Positions 54,577 through 64,000 of a stretch of DNA of 64,000 nucleotides are shown here, in pieces. Source of the stretch: Schizochytrium sp. TIO01 (Eukaryota; Sar; Bigyra; Thraustochytrida; Thraustochytriidae). Both the position numbers and the translations under genes were made by a program. Positions within the stretch are counted from its first letter, which is position 1. Each line of letters opens with the position of its first letter. The stretch is from positions 3,671,148 to 3,735,147 of the forward strand of contig SMSO01000014.1 in the NCBI GenBank assembly GCA_004764695.1, given 5' to 3'. The notes below the pieces were generated by a model. That model ran no database searches, was not told where the DNA came from, and was given only the letters and a program-made list of their open reading frames with translations.

Positions 54577-56259
54577 CCACGATCGTTGGCCCTTTTTTCG
54601 TTGATTTCTTCTTCCTTTTCCTCTGTATGTTGGCTGGGTTTCTTGATTCTTTTTTTCCTTTTTCAACTGAAAATAGACAAATTTGTTTTTTAATTTGAAA
54701 TAGAAATCAGAAGAAGGCAGCTTGAGAGGTAAGTAAGTGCGTACGAAGAAGGTGGTAAGGTGGAGGAAAGAAAGAAGGAGGCACAAGCCAAAAGTAATGT
54801 TGTTTAGACCAAGAAGAGGAAGAGGGCTGTGATTTTCAGAATACACATAGTATGATAAATAATCGTAAAATGAATAATGGTGATTGTTTTTATTGTTATT
54901 ATCGGACCTGCCCGCGAGTTTTCTTTTCGGGCGAGGCTGTGTTGTAATACTCTTCTTTGGAACTTTTCTATTCATTTTCAAGGATCATCGTACATAATAG
55001 TACTCGTACCTAGGTTGTTGCGAATTTGGTGTTATTTTTTTGCGATGGAAGCTTTTTATGGATAGATCTCTTATTTCCTAGGTAGGTCGAACCAACACAG
55101 TGAGCAGGTATCAAAGTCGTTGTGTAGATCACACGCTCGAAGGTGCCACCACGTTTATACGACAAAAAATTAGTTTGATGAGGTCTTTTGCAAAGAAAAG
55201 TTTGAAGCCGAGGAGGGCATTTGAGATGAAAAGTCCTCCTCTGCAAACCTCAGCAATAGCATACGGAATGAGGAGGAATAGACGCACACTACGTGAAGAG
55301 AGAAAGCCGACTAAACCTAGTGTCTGCGAAGTGATTGCCTTTTCTGCTTTGATTTCTCGTAGACGGAAGCTTCAGAGGGTCTACCTGCCTCTCTTTCCTT
55401 GTTTGGCGAGAGCTTTCCCACATTCGCTGTAATGAAGAACCGCTTACGAGTCACGGGCGTTAAAGTTTGATGCTCCTCATTCGCTTTTCTTACGCCGGCT
55501 GCGGTTTGTAGCAAGCAAAATGTGCATGGCTCGTACTTAGAGGAGGACTGGTTTCCCATGGAAGATTGCGTAAGCTTGCTTGCGTAAGTGAGGGTGAAGA
55601 AAGCCCTGCTGAAAGCGAATCACATGCGACTTGAACTGTACAATGATCGCATGTCGAAAATGTGACTTTGAGCAAATACACACTCGACCAGCACAAAAGC
55701 CGCCCGTGGCAGACGCAGCTTCTACCATCTAGTTCCCTTCTGCATGCGGATGAGTGAGTGAGTGCTCGAAGCTTGAAGGGGACAAGAGCTCAAGGTCTGA
55801 GATCAGTACCTCGCGATCGGAGACCTCGAAGCCTCCTTTTCTGAGCACTTGTCTATCGGCTCGACCCGCACAGACCAAGTAAGTCTCTTGGCTTGGACAA
55901 AGCGGAGACAAGTTTGAGAAAGGCCCGAGGGCTGTAACAGGTAAGCAAAGCTCAAAGTCGACGGAATGGGAATAGTGGGAGAGCTGGCGACTTCCTTCTC
56001 AGAGCTCGGGCAGTGGAAGAATGACGGAGATTTGCAAATTGGGCGGAAACCGCTGAGCGTGGGAAAGATTTCTGATCACGCTTGACGCAAGATATTCCAA
56101 AAGGGCTGAAGAAGCACTTCTTCCAATATGCAGAGCAAAATGAAGATCGACACCAGTCGATCCGCACAGATAAAGTTTGCCGTCTTAAGCGGAGTCAAAC
56201 CCGCTCAACTCATCGCTGCTTCGGCCTTGGAGCATCTAGTCCCTGACTGAAGGAATTAT

Positions 56260-56285
56260 GAGTGAGTGAGTGAGTGAGTGAATGG
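56260..56285. repeat. (GAGT)n microsatellite
   Basis: Six GAGT units ending in GAAT. Confidence 0.85.
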
Positions 56286-57429
56286 GCAGAAAAGGAAAGT
56301 GCAAAGGACACCATGAAGGAGAGAGCACGGAACAGATAAATCTACATAATCAAGCTTCTCAAAAAACACACCTTTGCCACGTGTGTGAGATATCCGCGAA
56401 TCTCGCCTCACCTGGAGAGATCCATTTCTTAACCTGTTTTCAGAGTATGCGATCTTCAGGCTGTTGATATTGATTGAACCCATCTGCTCGTGGAGAGCGA
56501 GAGCACAACTTGCGCATGCGAGTTTCTGATTAAAGAAGGTATCGACCGTTTCAACATTTCTATATAGCGTTTCGCGGTGTACATAAGTCTTCTTAACACG
56601 AGTCGGGGTCAACGAGGGAGGATTCTTAGTCTACAAAATCGGACGGGCGAAACTTTGTTGTTCTTTCTATAACTTTAAAAATAGTAGCGGTAGCTTCTAT
56701 TTTGACAAGAAGAATAATAGACCTGCAGCTTCCTTCCCAGCAATGGTCTAATCATTAGTTCAAGACATTTCATAGCGGAGTTGCCTTCTTCCTTTTCATG
56801 TCTTGTTCGCTCCGCCCATGGAATTCGTCTACTAAAGGGCGTGCCATTTTGCAACGGAATCCAAAATTCGCGGATCCATCTAGTACTTGTTTGCCTCTGT
56901 GAACGAACTAGTGAGACTATGTGATGATGCGTCGCCCCCATAGGATGCGAAATATGAAGATGGATGCTGGTGTGGATATATTTAAATAATGGTAAACACG
57001 AAGCGCAATTGGAACTCCAAACGACTCCTCGGCAGCTATTTCTTGCGTTTGATTCAGAATTCGAAGATTTCGTTTCTTGCTTCCTTTAGGCTGCGTCCAA
57101 CAAGAAGGCTAAGTCATTCGAGCAAGGTGATTACAAACTTAGAGATAAAAAATAAAGAGAATTTAAAGTAAACTTGATGGGAAGATAACCTATTCGTAGT
57201 TTTGTTTTGGTTTTTTCGAAATTGATCTAGCTCAGTCACAACATCGGAGGCGAAAGTCCAAAATTGATCGCTTGCAAAAATGAAGTTCTCTCTAACAAAG
57301 AGGTACAAAGTTCGCATTGACGCAACACCAATCAGAAGATTAAAACGTTCAAGGGAGCACTTTAACAACAGCACCCACACTCTGAGCCTTGCAATCCTTA
57401 CTTCTGCATAACCCAACAGGAACCCAGGC

Positions 57430-60400
57430 TTACGAACGAGAACTGGACCAGGGCACATGACCACCCTGACGCTGCATGGTCTGCAGTCCGCGGAGTCCAC
57501 TCGTAGCGATGCCGTTCAGAGCTTCGTCCATCGCTTCACTGACAGCATCAATAAACTCATCAATCGAAATATTATTGTCAAGATGAGATGTAAAATGAGC
57601 CTTGATCATATTTAAGCCATGGTCTTCAACATCGAGACCGAAATTCAGGAGTGTTTCGCTGAATATTTCCTCAGGGATTCTGGGCTCAGGACGTGTCACT
57701 GTTGCCTGAGAAACCAGCAATCGCTCCAGTGCAAGCAGAGGCTTTTTTGGCTCAGTATTATTTCTCGATCGAAGTTGCTTTTCAATGCCTTGAAGATATT
57801 TGTCCATTTCACGACGATACGACTTGTAGTCACCATGAAGAGTTGCCTGCAACCACTCCTCGCGAAGCTGTCGATCCCGTGTTCTCTCCTCCTTCGACTT
57901 ATGAGCAACTTGGGACATTGGCCGCACTGATGTACTCTGCTGAGCTAATTTGACTTGCGCTTCTACATTCGCCTTTTCTACTGATCTGAGTAACTCTTGC
58001 TTTTCAGTTGCCGTGAGGCGCAACTTTAATTCTGTAGAGTTCAACTTCTCCTGGACCTCGCGTAGCTCCTCTCGTAGGCGCGCCTCACGGGAATCAGTCA
58101 GATGTCGAAGTTTATCATTTTCACCACGCAGTGCATCTAGCTCGCGGAGTCGCATCGCATGCTCAGCCTCCATTACTCGATAATCCTCAATCTCTTTAGA
58201 ATTTGCATTCTGGCTAAGCTTGCGTCGAGGCTTGCTAGCTGAAACAAGGTCTTCAGCTTCACGAAGTTTTCTTTGTTGCTGCTCGAGTTCATTTCGTGTT
58301 TGTGCAAGACGGGCCTCATTCTTTTGGGCTGTAGCCTCCAGCGTGGCACGAGCCCGCTCACTATCTGCGAGTTTTGCCTTAGCCTCTAAAACCTCTTCCC
58401 GGAGTCGTTGTGCAAGCAGGGTGTAATCCTTCACATTTTGCGCACGCCGTTGTACTAGATCATAGGCCGCTGTGTCAGATGCTTTGTTCACATCATCAAA
58501 CGAGTAAATATCATCGTCTACCTCCGGCATTGCTTCATCGCCCGCGCCATCAGTATTTCCCTTCTCCTCGTAAATCAACGGGTTCCGATTTTCATCGCTA
58601 TAATTCAGAGAAGGACTGTGAGGTTTTTGTGAATCATCAAAACGCAATGTCACACTGACCTTTCCAGCCTCCTTTCCCTCCTTGTTGCACACAGTCAACC
58701 AACGGTGAATGCTTTGACCTGGATGATTTGTCACACCTGCAAGAGGAAGGCGAGCTTTGCCAATTTCTAGCAAGTCCGCACCTACAATATTCAATACAGT
58801 TGCCTCCACGTGAGGCGTCAAGCATATGCCGAGGCATAAGTGATTAACAACTTCATCCCAAGCATTATCATTTTGTAATGGAAATGAAGCCTCCAGTTGA
58901 ACTCCGACTATAAGATCTTCCTGTAGAAGTGGGTATCTATCCAAAAGAGCAAGTGTTTCTGGGGCATACTCTCCTGTACTAGCCCCATCCGCACTAGCCT
59001 TCGAGACATAACCTTTTGTTTGGTTTACGCTTGGTTTGCGAGTATTCTTTTTGGGCGACATGTAAGGCCGAAGGTTGAAGCGAGGTGCGCCTCGTTTATT
59101 GCCCGGCCTAGATTGCTGCACTGCTGTCTTTAAATTTACAGTATATTCATCATTCGAGCGTGGGTCATAAGCCACCAGACCCAGGCGTGTACTTCCCGGA
59201 TCATCGACATGGTGTACAAACAAAATTGTGTACCTAGTCTCAATTTTGCAAACACGTGTACAAACTAAATTTCGATTTGTATTCCGAGGTGGAGAAAACG
59301 GTACTTGAAGAAAAAAGTTTCCAAAACCAGGATTAAATCCACCGTCGTAGACGGCTGGAGTTACACCACCCTCATCACCGGGCATAACTCGTAAGCGAAT
59401 GGCTGTATTTCTCTTCTCGGCAAGGTATGCTGCAAATTCAGACCAACACATTTGCTCACGAAAATCGCCATGAGTTTGTTCAAACACAACATCTAAGAGA
59501 GAACTCATTGAACTCAGAATTGTAGCCAGTCGTCCTCCTTGGTGTGAACGCAACGCGTCTAATACAATATGTTTGCAATCTTGTCCATAACCACAGTTTA
59601 CCCTAAAATGAAGAGAGCTGTCTGACATGTGTGTGAAAAATGGAGAGTTGTTCAAGTTGTCCAATAGTTTCTTAATGAAATCTGCCTTGCGGGGACACTC
59701 TCGAATACTCAACATTAGTTGACTATCTGTGATTGATGTGGCCTTTCGAATCACCAAACGAGACGTTAAATCTTCCAGAGTGTGGATCTTCCGCCCAGGT
59801 GTTTCCATATATTTGGACAGATGTTCCCACTGCAACTCATTTGATTCGAAAGGGCCACCTTTGGTGTCTATGAAATCATAGCCTGCCTTAAACCAACCCC
59901 ATCCGTCAGGTTTGCTTGCAGAGCCCGGAGGAAACCAAGACCACCCACCGGTGTCTGTTTTCAGATCTAACTTGGGAATATGCATGACTAGAGATTGGTG
60001 CAGTTCAACATTTTGCAGCTCAAGTCTGCGCCCAGTGCAAGGGTTAAAAATATGCACCCTAAGTTGATGAGTTTCGGAATTATCATGAGGAAGCCTCTCC
60101 ACACGAGCTTCTTTAGTGTTAGGGTCAAACAATACCGCAAGATTGTCTTGAGTACACATTATTAATTTCTCATGCGTGGTACCGGATAAGCTTTGCAGAT
60201 TAGGTTGCACCTTCTGCGCATAAACATCAATAAGAAACAATGAGGGGCCATTGCGAATTGCATCCTGCGTTTGAAGTATGTGCCGAAGCTTAAGTTCAAT
60301 ACCACGCGTTCGATCCGGGGAAAGAATTCTAATCAACACTGACTTTGTAAGAGAGTTGCTCTTACAATATAAGAAAGCATCATCAATGAGCATGCACATT

Positions 60401-63400
60401 TCTTCGCTTAAGGTAAGCCTGATGCAGTCATCATGCTCATTAGAATTTTCCACTTCAACTGTAAACAGATCCAGAAAACTTTGCGTTTCTTCCTCTTCGC
60501 GTTGTTTAGCTTCCTCATCCGAAAACTTCTGTGTAAGTCTAAGTTCTGCAAGCTTTGCCCGAGCTTGGGCTTTTGCATAAGCAGTCAGTACACCAGACGT
60601 AAGTGGCCCGGATTTTAAATCGGGGACAGCCATTCCTAAGGTTTGCTCGATAAATTTTGGAAGCCTTCCTAAGATTACATCTATGTTTAACGCACCCGGG
60701 GATATAGTGGCCGTAGGGTCAACGTGTAATTTCCCTGTCTGTACCATCATAAGGACATCAATAAATACCTGCCGAGCTCGTTTAGGGGGCTGAACTAATG
60801 GTTCAGACCCTAACGAAGCTCCTTGGAGATGATGGCGGTTTAGAAACGCCTGGAAAGCGGCGGGCGTCTTAAACAAATGTGCAACTCGGTATGCCCGTAA
60901 AGCTACGACTTTTGGTTCCCCTGAAAAATATGTACGTTGTAGAGTGCTTGCACAGCTCAAAGTGAACTCGCTCAGCTGTGATGCAAAGTGTCGTAGTTTA
61001 AACCAGTCAATGCCAACGGACCAAGTCTGCTCTACAGCGTTCTTCTTGACACCGGAACTTCCTAGAGTTGAAAGGAGGTCTTCCATGTAAACTTCTCGTT
61101 CTTCGAGATGGCTTGCATCAGTATCTCCATCCACAAACGAAATAAACTCTTGTGGATCTATATTTCCATCACCATCTTTATCCAGGTGCGTGAGCAAGAT
61201 CTGCATATCATCAGAGTTCAGGGCAAAGCCGAGAGCCTCCATAGCGTGCTGGAATTCCAGGGGGTCAATTTTACCATTGTGGTCCTTGTCAAATTTCGCA
61301 AACCATGCACGGAGGTTCTCGGAGCGTGACAATTGTTCTTTCAACACTTTTGCCTCACCAGAGACTGGGGCAATTGTAGAGTAAATAAGTCTCTCGTTGG
61401 TATTCCCAGGATTTCCATAGCTCAATGATGATCGGGCACTTAAGTTGACATCGGTAGTAGACGCTGATTTGCACGAGGGATCGCTATATTTTATTTCAAG
61501 TTCCCGGCCAAACAATATAGCTTCAAAGACATTATTGAATATATCTTCAAATACACCCGAACAAAAATCTTTGTCCAGGTTGATGCTCCGCTCCTCCATA
61601 GCAGTATTGACGTCACTTGCCTTGATATCATCGCTCTGGGTGTTGGATGGGCGTTCTCCCGCTGCAGCGTCTGGGCCAGCAGAGGCATCGCCTACACCGG
61701 ATGGCAGCTTCAAAAAGTCTTTCTGATCTTCACGATTCGATGGTTTGTTTTGATATGCTGTAAGAATGGCATCAAATTCCTCCTTCTCACCTTTTGTGAG
61801 GTCTTCGTGGGCAAATTTGCCCTTACTGAGGTCCGCACTGTACGTTTTTCTCTCATACCCCGACTTGCTACGAAGCCTGAAAAGAGCAATGTTACGATTT
61901 TTATCTGCTTCGCGTAGCTCAGGAGTGTTAAAGATTTTACCTGTCATAGAAAGTGAAAGTGCAAATGGGAGCCGCTTATCCACTTTAGGAGATTTATTGT
62001 GAACCGCAAGCATTGGTACAGTGGGGGCAGAGGAGTCGCCGTAAATTTCTGTGGGACTAGGCGCAAACTGAGACTTTGAGATAATACTTTCCCGCAGAGT
62101 CTTGACAACTTGCTCAACATAGCCATTTCGATTTGAGACATAGATGCTTCTGCCATCACTATCCTCAAATTGATTTTCCAATGGATGCAGATCAAGCAGC
62201 TTTTTCTTGTCGCCACACCATAGTTCAGTTTTTGCTTCCCAAAACGTAGAGTCTTGAACTTGATGCTCAAATACCCATATGTGAGATGGCTCCTCCAAGG
62301 CATAGTCTTTTCCATCACTGATATTATAAATGATGGGAACGCATAAAACATCACCTTGGTCTACAGGCTTATCTAATGTTGTATTGATGCGCCACACAGT
62401 AAGAATTACTAAAGACTCTTCTGTTTGTAGTACCTTGCTGCGAAAGACAGATGTCATTAATTTTTGTGAAACGTCAGAAGCAAAGGCAGTAGTCTTGGAA
62501 GCTAATGTATCTGTGAGAACTAGGTCTTTTGCCTCGTGAACATGTACTGTGAGTTGACCAGGAGCCGTGGTAGGAGGTCGAAACATAAGATCATCAGTAC
62601 TGGTATCTGGGCGCAAATCGTGAAGAGATTGTTTCAAGAGATATTGCTCAAAAATTGACCGTACTTTAGCACGATCGATGACTGTGCCCGGATATGCTAG
62701 TGCTTCAAAGTCGTCATCGGGCAGCTCACTTACACTGAAACCAAGACTGACAAGCTGATCCTTGAATTCAAAACGGCTAAGATCACCATAGCCCTGAAAT
62801 GTGGCAAGAATTCGGTGTGGGCGAATGTTGTAGTGTGTGGCTAATTGTGTCAGCCTCTCTTTAAACCGTTCCGCTCTTAGGGACATAGTCCGGCTCTCTT
62901 CACTCTGGTCTGTTTCTTGCGCTCCGGTATTCGGTAAGCTTTCATCACCACCGTTCAGAGCACCTGCATCTTGCAAGACAACTGAGCTTCTCCGTGCTGA
63001 GTTAGTAGCGGCAAACGGATCTGGGAGTATATTATTTTCGTCCAAACGAATTGGAAGTGCACTTTCTAAGCTCATTCGCTTATCAAAATATATTGTAAGT
63101 ATGAAGTTCTCTTCATGACCACGATCAAGCGTATGAGGAACAATTGCATAGTCTCCACGCATAAGTATAACCTCTTTGTCGCAGCTTGAGGAGTATGTAT
63201 AAGTAGGCTGCCACTCTGCAGGAGAGCTTCCAGCGATCGGCTCCGAGAGACTTGGTTTCTTTACACTATGCTTATTATGTGGATTAATATTGCATATCGT
63301 AAATGAGAAAAGCATATGGTGATCTGTCTTTCCTAGCTCGATTCTTCGATTTTTCAATGCCAGTTGAATAAAAACCCGTGTTTGCGGCTCTTCAATACGA

Positions 63401-64000
63401 ATTCGAAACATAGGGTTAGAAGTCCAGGTTTCACGATCAACACCACCTCCTGAAGTAGATTCCGTCCACTGGCCTTTGGCAACCAAGCCTCCAAGCCACT
63501 GCGAACCAATTGAAATAAAGTCACTTGGATTTGAAAGCACTCGAAGTTGCACGGACACGTGCATTGATGTAAACTTGCTCGCAAAGTCATTCCATGACAT
63601 CAGAAAGCAATCTTCTCGCTGAAGCTGGGTAAGAGGGAAAAGACTTTCCAGTTCTTTGGTATATTGTTTGAACTCTTGGCTTCCTTGGCTCCATGGACCC
63701 ATCCACTGACCAAACCCCCATGGGTTGTGTACAAGAACTATCTTTGTGTTATTTATTGTTTTAGCAGCGAGTAAACCATATGCGTGACGCAGCTCAAGGC
63801 CACGCAGGGCTGATGGCATCAAAGCGCTTCCTTCATCTTTGCTAGGACGGATACTTTTCCCTATTTCAGAGCTTCTCGACACTTGACGTCCTAGAGCATG
63901 TGATGGGAGTTGTTGCTGCATCGCTACGGCTTCTTTGCAATCCTCTGGTCTCACAAGACACCCAACTGCCGAGCCATAGTCGAGGGCAGTGCGCAATTGT
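57430..64000 (-). CDS. Large calpain-like cysteine protease, partial (N-terminus beyond the window)
   Basis: At least 2,188 residues; the frame is open to the right edge, so the N-terminus and the catalytic Cys lie outside. The visible start matches the calpain core after the Cys: DYGSAVGCLVRPED, then LRGLELRHAYGLLAAK with the catalytic His, and VLVHNPWGFGQWMGPWS with the catalytic Asn. MFRIRIEEPQTRVFIQLAL fits calpain domain III. A second C2-like segment starts GQLTVHVHEAKDLVL. Two EF-hand loops with full ligand sets follow: DKDHNGKIDPLE (DNA 61257-61292) and DKDGDGNIDPQE (about 61146-61181). Further beta-rich C2-like regions come next. A long coiled coil (DNA about 57950-58430) precedes the helical C-terminus, which contains a DNNISIDEFIDA-type loop that may be a third, degenerate EF-hand. 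It is therefore a calcium-regulated, probably membrane-interacting protease, much longer than animal calpains (about 700 residues). It has no intron in the 6.6 kb seen. The stop is at 57430. Confidence 0.88.
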   Translation of the reverse strand, partial: QLRTALDYGSAVGCLVRPEDCKEAVAMQQQLPSHALGRQVSRSSEIGKSIRPSKDEGSALMPSALRGLELRHAYGLLAAKTINNTKIVLVHNPWGFGQWMGPWSQGSQEFKQYTKELESLFPLTQLQREDCFLMSWNDFASKFTSMHVSVQLRVLSNPSDFISIGSQWLGGLVAKGQWTESTSGGGVDRETWTSNPMFRIRIEEPQTRVFIQLALKNRRIELGKTDHHMLFSFTICNINPHNKHSVKKPSLSEPIAGSSPAEWQPTYTYSSSCDKEVILMRGDYAIVPHTLDRGHEENFILTIYFDKRMSLESALPIRLDENNILPDPFAATNSARRSSVVLQDAGALNGGDESLPNTGAQETDQSEESRTMSLRAERFKERLTQLATHYNIRPHRILATFQGYGDLSRFEFKDQLVSLGFSVSELPDDDFEALAYPGTVIDRAKVRSIFEQYLLKQSLHDLRPDTSTDDLMFRPPTTAPGQLTVHVHEAKDLVLTDTLASKTTAFASDVSQKLMTSVFRSKVLQTEESLVILTVWRINTTLDKPVDQGDVLCVPIIYNISDGKDYALEEPSHIWVFEHQVQDSTFWEAKTELWCGDKKKLLDLHPLENQFEDSDGRSIYVSNRNGYVEQVVKTLRESIISKSQFAPSPTEIYGDSSAPTVPMLAVHNKSPKVDKRLPFALSLSMTGKIFNTPELREADKNRNIALFRLRSKSGYERKTYSADLSKGKFAHEDLTKGEKEEFDAILTAYQNKPSNREDQKDFLKLPSGVGDASAGPDAAAGERPSNTQSDDIKASDVNTAMEERSINLDKDFCSGVFEDIFNNVFEAILFGRELEIKYSDPSCKSASTTDVNLSARSSLSYGNPGNTNERLIYSTIAPVSGEAKVLKEQLSRSENLRAWFAKFDKDHNGKIDPLEFQHAMEALGFALNSDDMQILLTHLDKDGDGNIDPQEFISFVDGDTDASHLEEREVYMEDLLSTLGSSGVKKNAVEQTWSVGIDWFKLRHFASQLSEFTLSCASTLQRTYFSGEPKVVALRAYRVAHLFKTPAAFQAFLNRHHLQGASLGSEPLVQPPKRARQVFIDVLMMVQTGKLHVDPTATISPGALNIDVILGRLPKFIEQTLGMAVPDLKSGPLTSGVLTAYAKAQARAKLAELRLTQKFSDEEAKQREEEETQSFLDLFTVEVENSNEHDDCIRLTLSEEMCMLIDDAFLYCKSNSLTKSVLIRILSPDRTRGIELKLRHILQTQDAIRNGPSLFLIDVYAQKVQPNLQSLSGTTHEKLIMCTQDNLAVLFDPNTKEARVERLPHDNSETHQLRVHIFNPCTGRRLELQNVELHQSLVMHIPKLDLKTDTGGWSWFPPGSASKPDGWGWFKAGYDFIDTKGGPFESNELQWEHLSKYMETPGRKIHTLEDLTSRLVIRKATSITDSQLMLSIRECPRKADFIKKLLDNLNNSPFFTHMSDSSLHFRVNCGYGQDCKHIVLDALRSHQGGRLATILSSMSSLLDVVFEQTHGDFREQMCWSEFAAYLAEKRNTAIRLRVMPGDEGGVTPAVYDGGFNPGFGNFFLQVPFSPPRNTNRNLVCTRVCKIETRYTILFVHHVDDPGSTRLGLVAYDPRSNDEYTVNLKTAVQQSRPGNKRGAPRFNLRPYMSPKKNTRKPSVNQTKGYVSKASADGASTGEYAPETLALLDRYPLLQEDLIVGVQLEASFPLQNDNAWDEVVNHLCLGICLTPHVEATVLNIVGADLLEIGKARLPLAGVTNHPGQSIHRWLTVCNKEGKEAGKVSVTLRFDDSQKPHSPSLNYSDENRNPLIYEEKGNTDGAGDEAMPEVDDDIYSFDDVNKASDTAAYDLVQRRAQNVKDYTLLAQRLREEVLEAKAKLADSERARATLEATAQKNEARLAQTRNELEQQQRKLREAEDLVSASKPRRKLSQNANSKEIEDYRVMEAEHAMRLRELDALRGENDKLRHLTDSREARLREELREVQEKLNSTELKLRLTATEKQELLRSVEKANVEAQVKLAQQSTSVRPMSQVAHKSKEERTRDRQLREEWLQATLHGDYKSYRREMDKYLQGIEKQLRSRNNTEPKKPLLALERLLVSQATVTRPEPRIPEEIFSETLLNFGLDVEDHGLNMIKAHFTSHLDNNISIDEFIDAVSEAMDEALNGIATSGLRGLQTMQRQGGHVPWSSSRS

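Larger units (their letters stand above)
51311..57429. other. 6.1 kb gene-poor spacer
   Basis: Composed of AT-rich sequence, simple repeats and short open frames without motifs. Recognisable tracts are listed separately (polypurine at about 51868, AGCCA array at 52114, GGAAAT repeat at 54036, GGT run at 54541, GAGT repeat at 56260). The left part may hold a degraded gene, but I found no evidence for one. The right end is the 3' flank of the calpain gene. Confidence 0.5.

Noticed and set aside
54451-54981. 176-codon minus-strand frame with a Pro run
   Set aside because: The Pro run comes from the GGT/GGA repeat; no domain seen.

Overview
The window is nuclear DNA from a single-celled eukaryote. 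It carries RPL7, PRMT5, a long-form tRNase Z, a bZIP factor, a calpain and an ER-type FKBP. Coding regions are mostly uninterrupted or broken by a few GT-AG introns whose donors read GTAAGT or GTAGGT, and genes lie on both strands with no operons. A von Willebrand A protein with a C-terminal Hint domain, a bestrophin-like membrane protein, intron-poor genes and simple-repeat-rich spacers fit a stramenopile protist, possibly a labyrinthulomycete (thraustochytrid). That placement is inference from gene content; no database search was possible.

Layout. 1-9.2 kb: TPR/STI1 co-chaperone (+, two exons), endonuclease/exonuclease/phosphatase-fold protein (+), Gfo/Idh/MocA oxidoreductase (-), secreted and probably GPI-anchored intradiol-dioxygenase-like protein (-). 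9.2-17.8 kb: a gene-poor spacer packed with micro- and minisatellites and a few exon-like fragments I could not assemble. 17.8-20.2 kb: two-exon bestrophin-like membrane protein (-). 20.2-25.1 kb: nothing convincing. 25.1-41.6 kb: the gene-dense core, with RPL7 (+, a 1.49 kb first intron), PRMT5 (+, three exons), a Gln/Asp-rich coiled-coil protein (+), FKBP (-), tRNase Z (+) and vWA-Hint protein (-). 44.2-45.6 kb: bZIP factor (-). 45.6-57.4 kb: a second long gene-poor, repeat-rich spacer. 57.4-64.0 kb: the 3' part of a very large calpain-like protease gene (-) that runs off the right edge.

The genes do not form one pathway. They are housekeeping and regulatory functions: translation (RPL7), tRNA 3' processing (tRNase Z), arginine methylation (PRMT5), protein folding (TPR/STI1, FKBP), transcription (bZIP) and calcium-linked proteolysis (calpain). 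The only close divergent pair is FKBP and tRNase Z, sharing 715 bp. The first exons of the TPR/STI1, RPL7 and PRMT5 genes and the second exon of the bestrophin-like gene were found by matching donor and acceptor phases; those of PRMT5 and RPL7 are supported by agreement with the conserved protein families.

I found no recognisable new multi-gene system. The items most worth a second look are the vWA-Hint protein, the giant calpain, the secreted dioxygenase, the long RPL7 intron, a dispersed degenerate hexamer repeat, and unassembled exon-like islands at 14.9-16.1 kb and 50.5-50.9 kb. By eye I saw no tRNA, rRNA or spliceosomal RNA gene, no CRISPR array and no transposon coding sequence.
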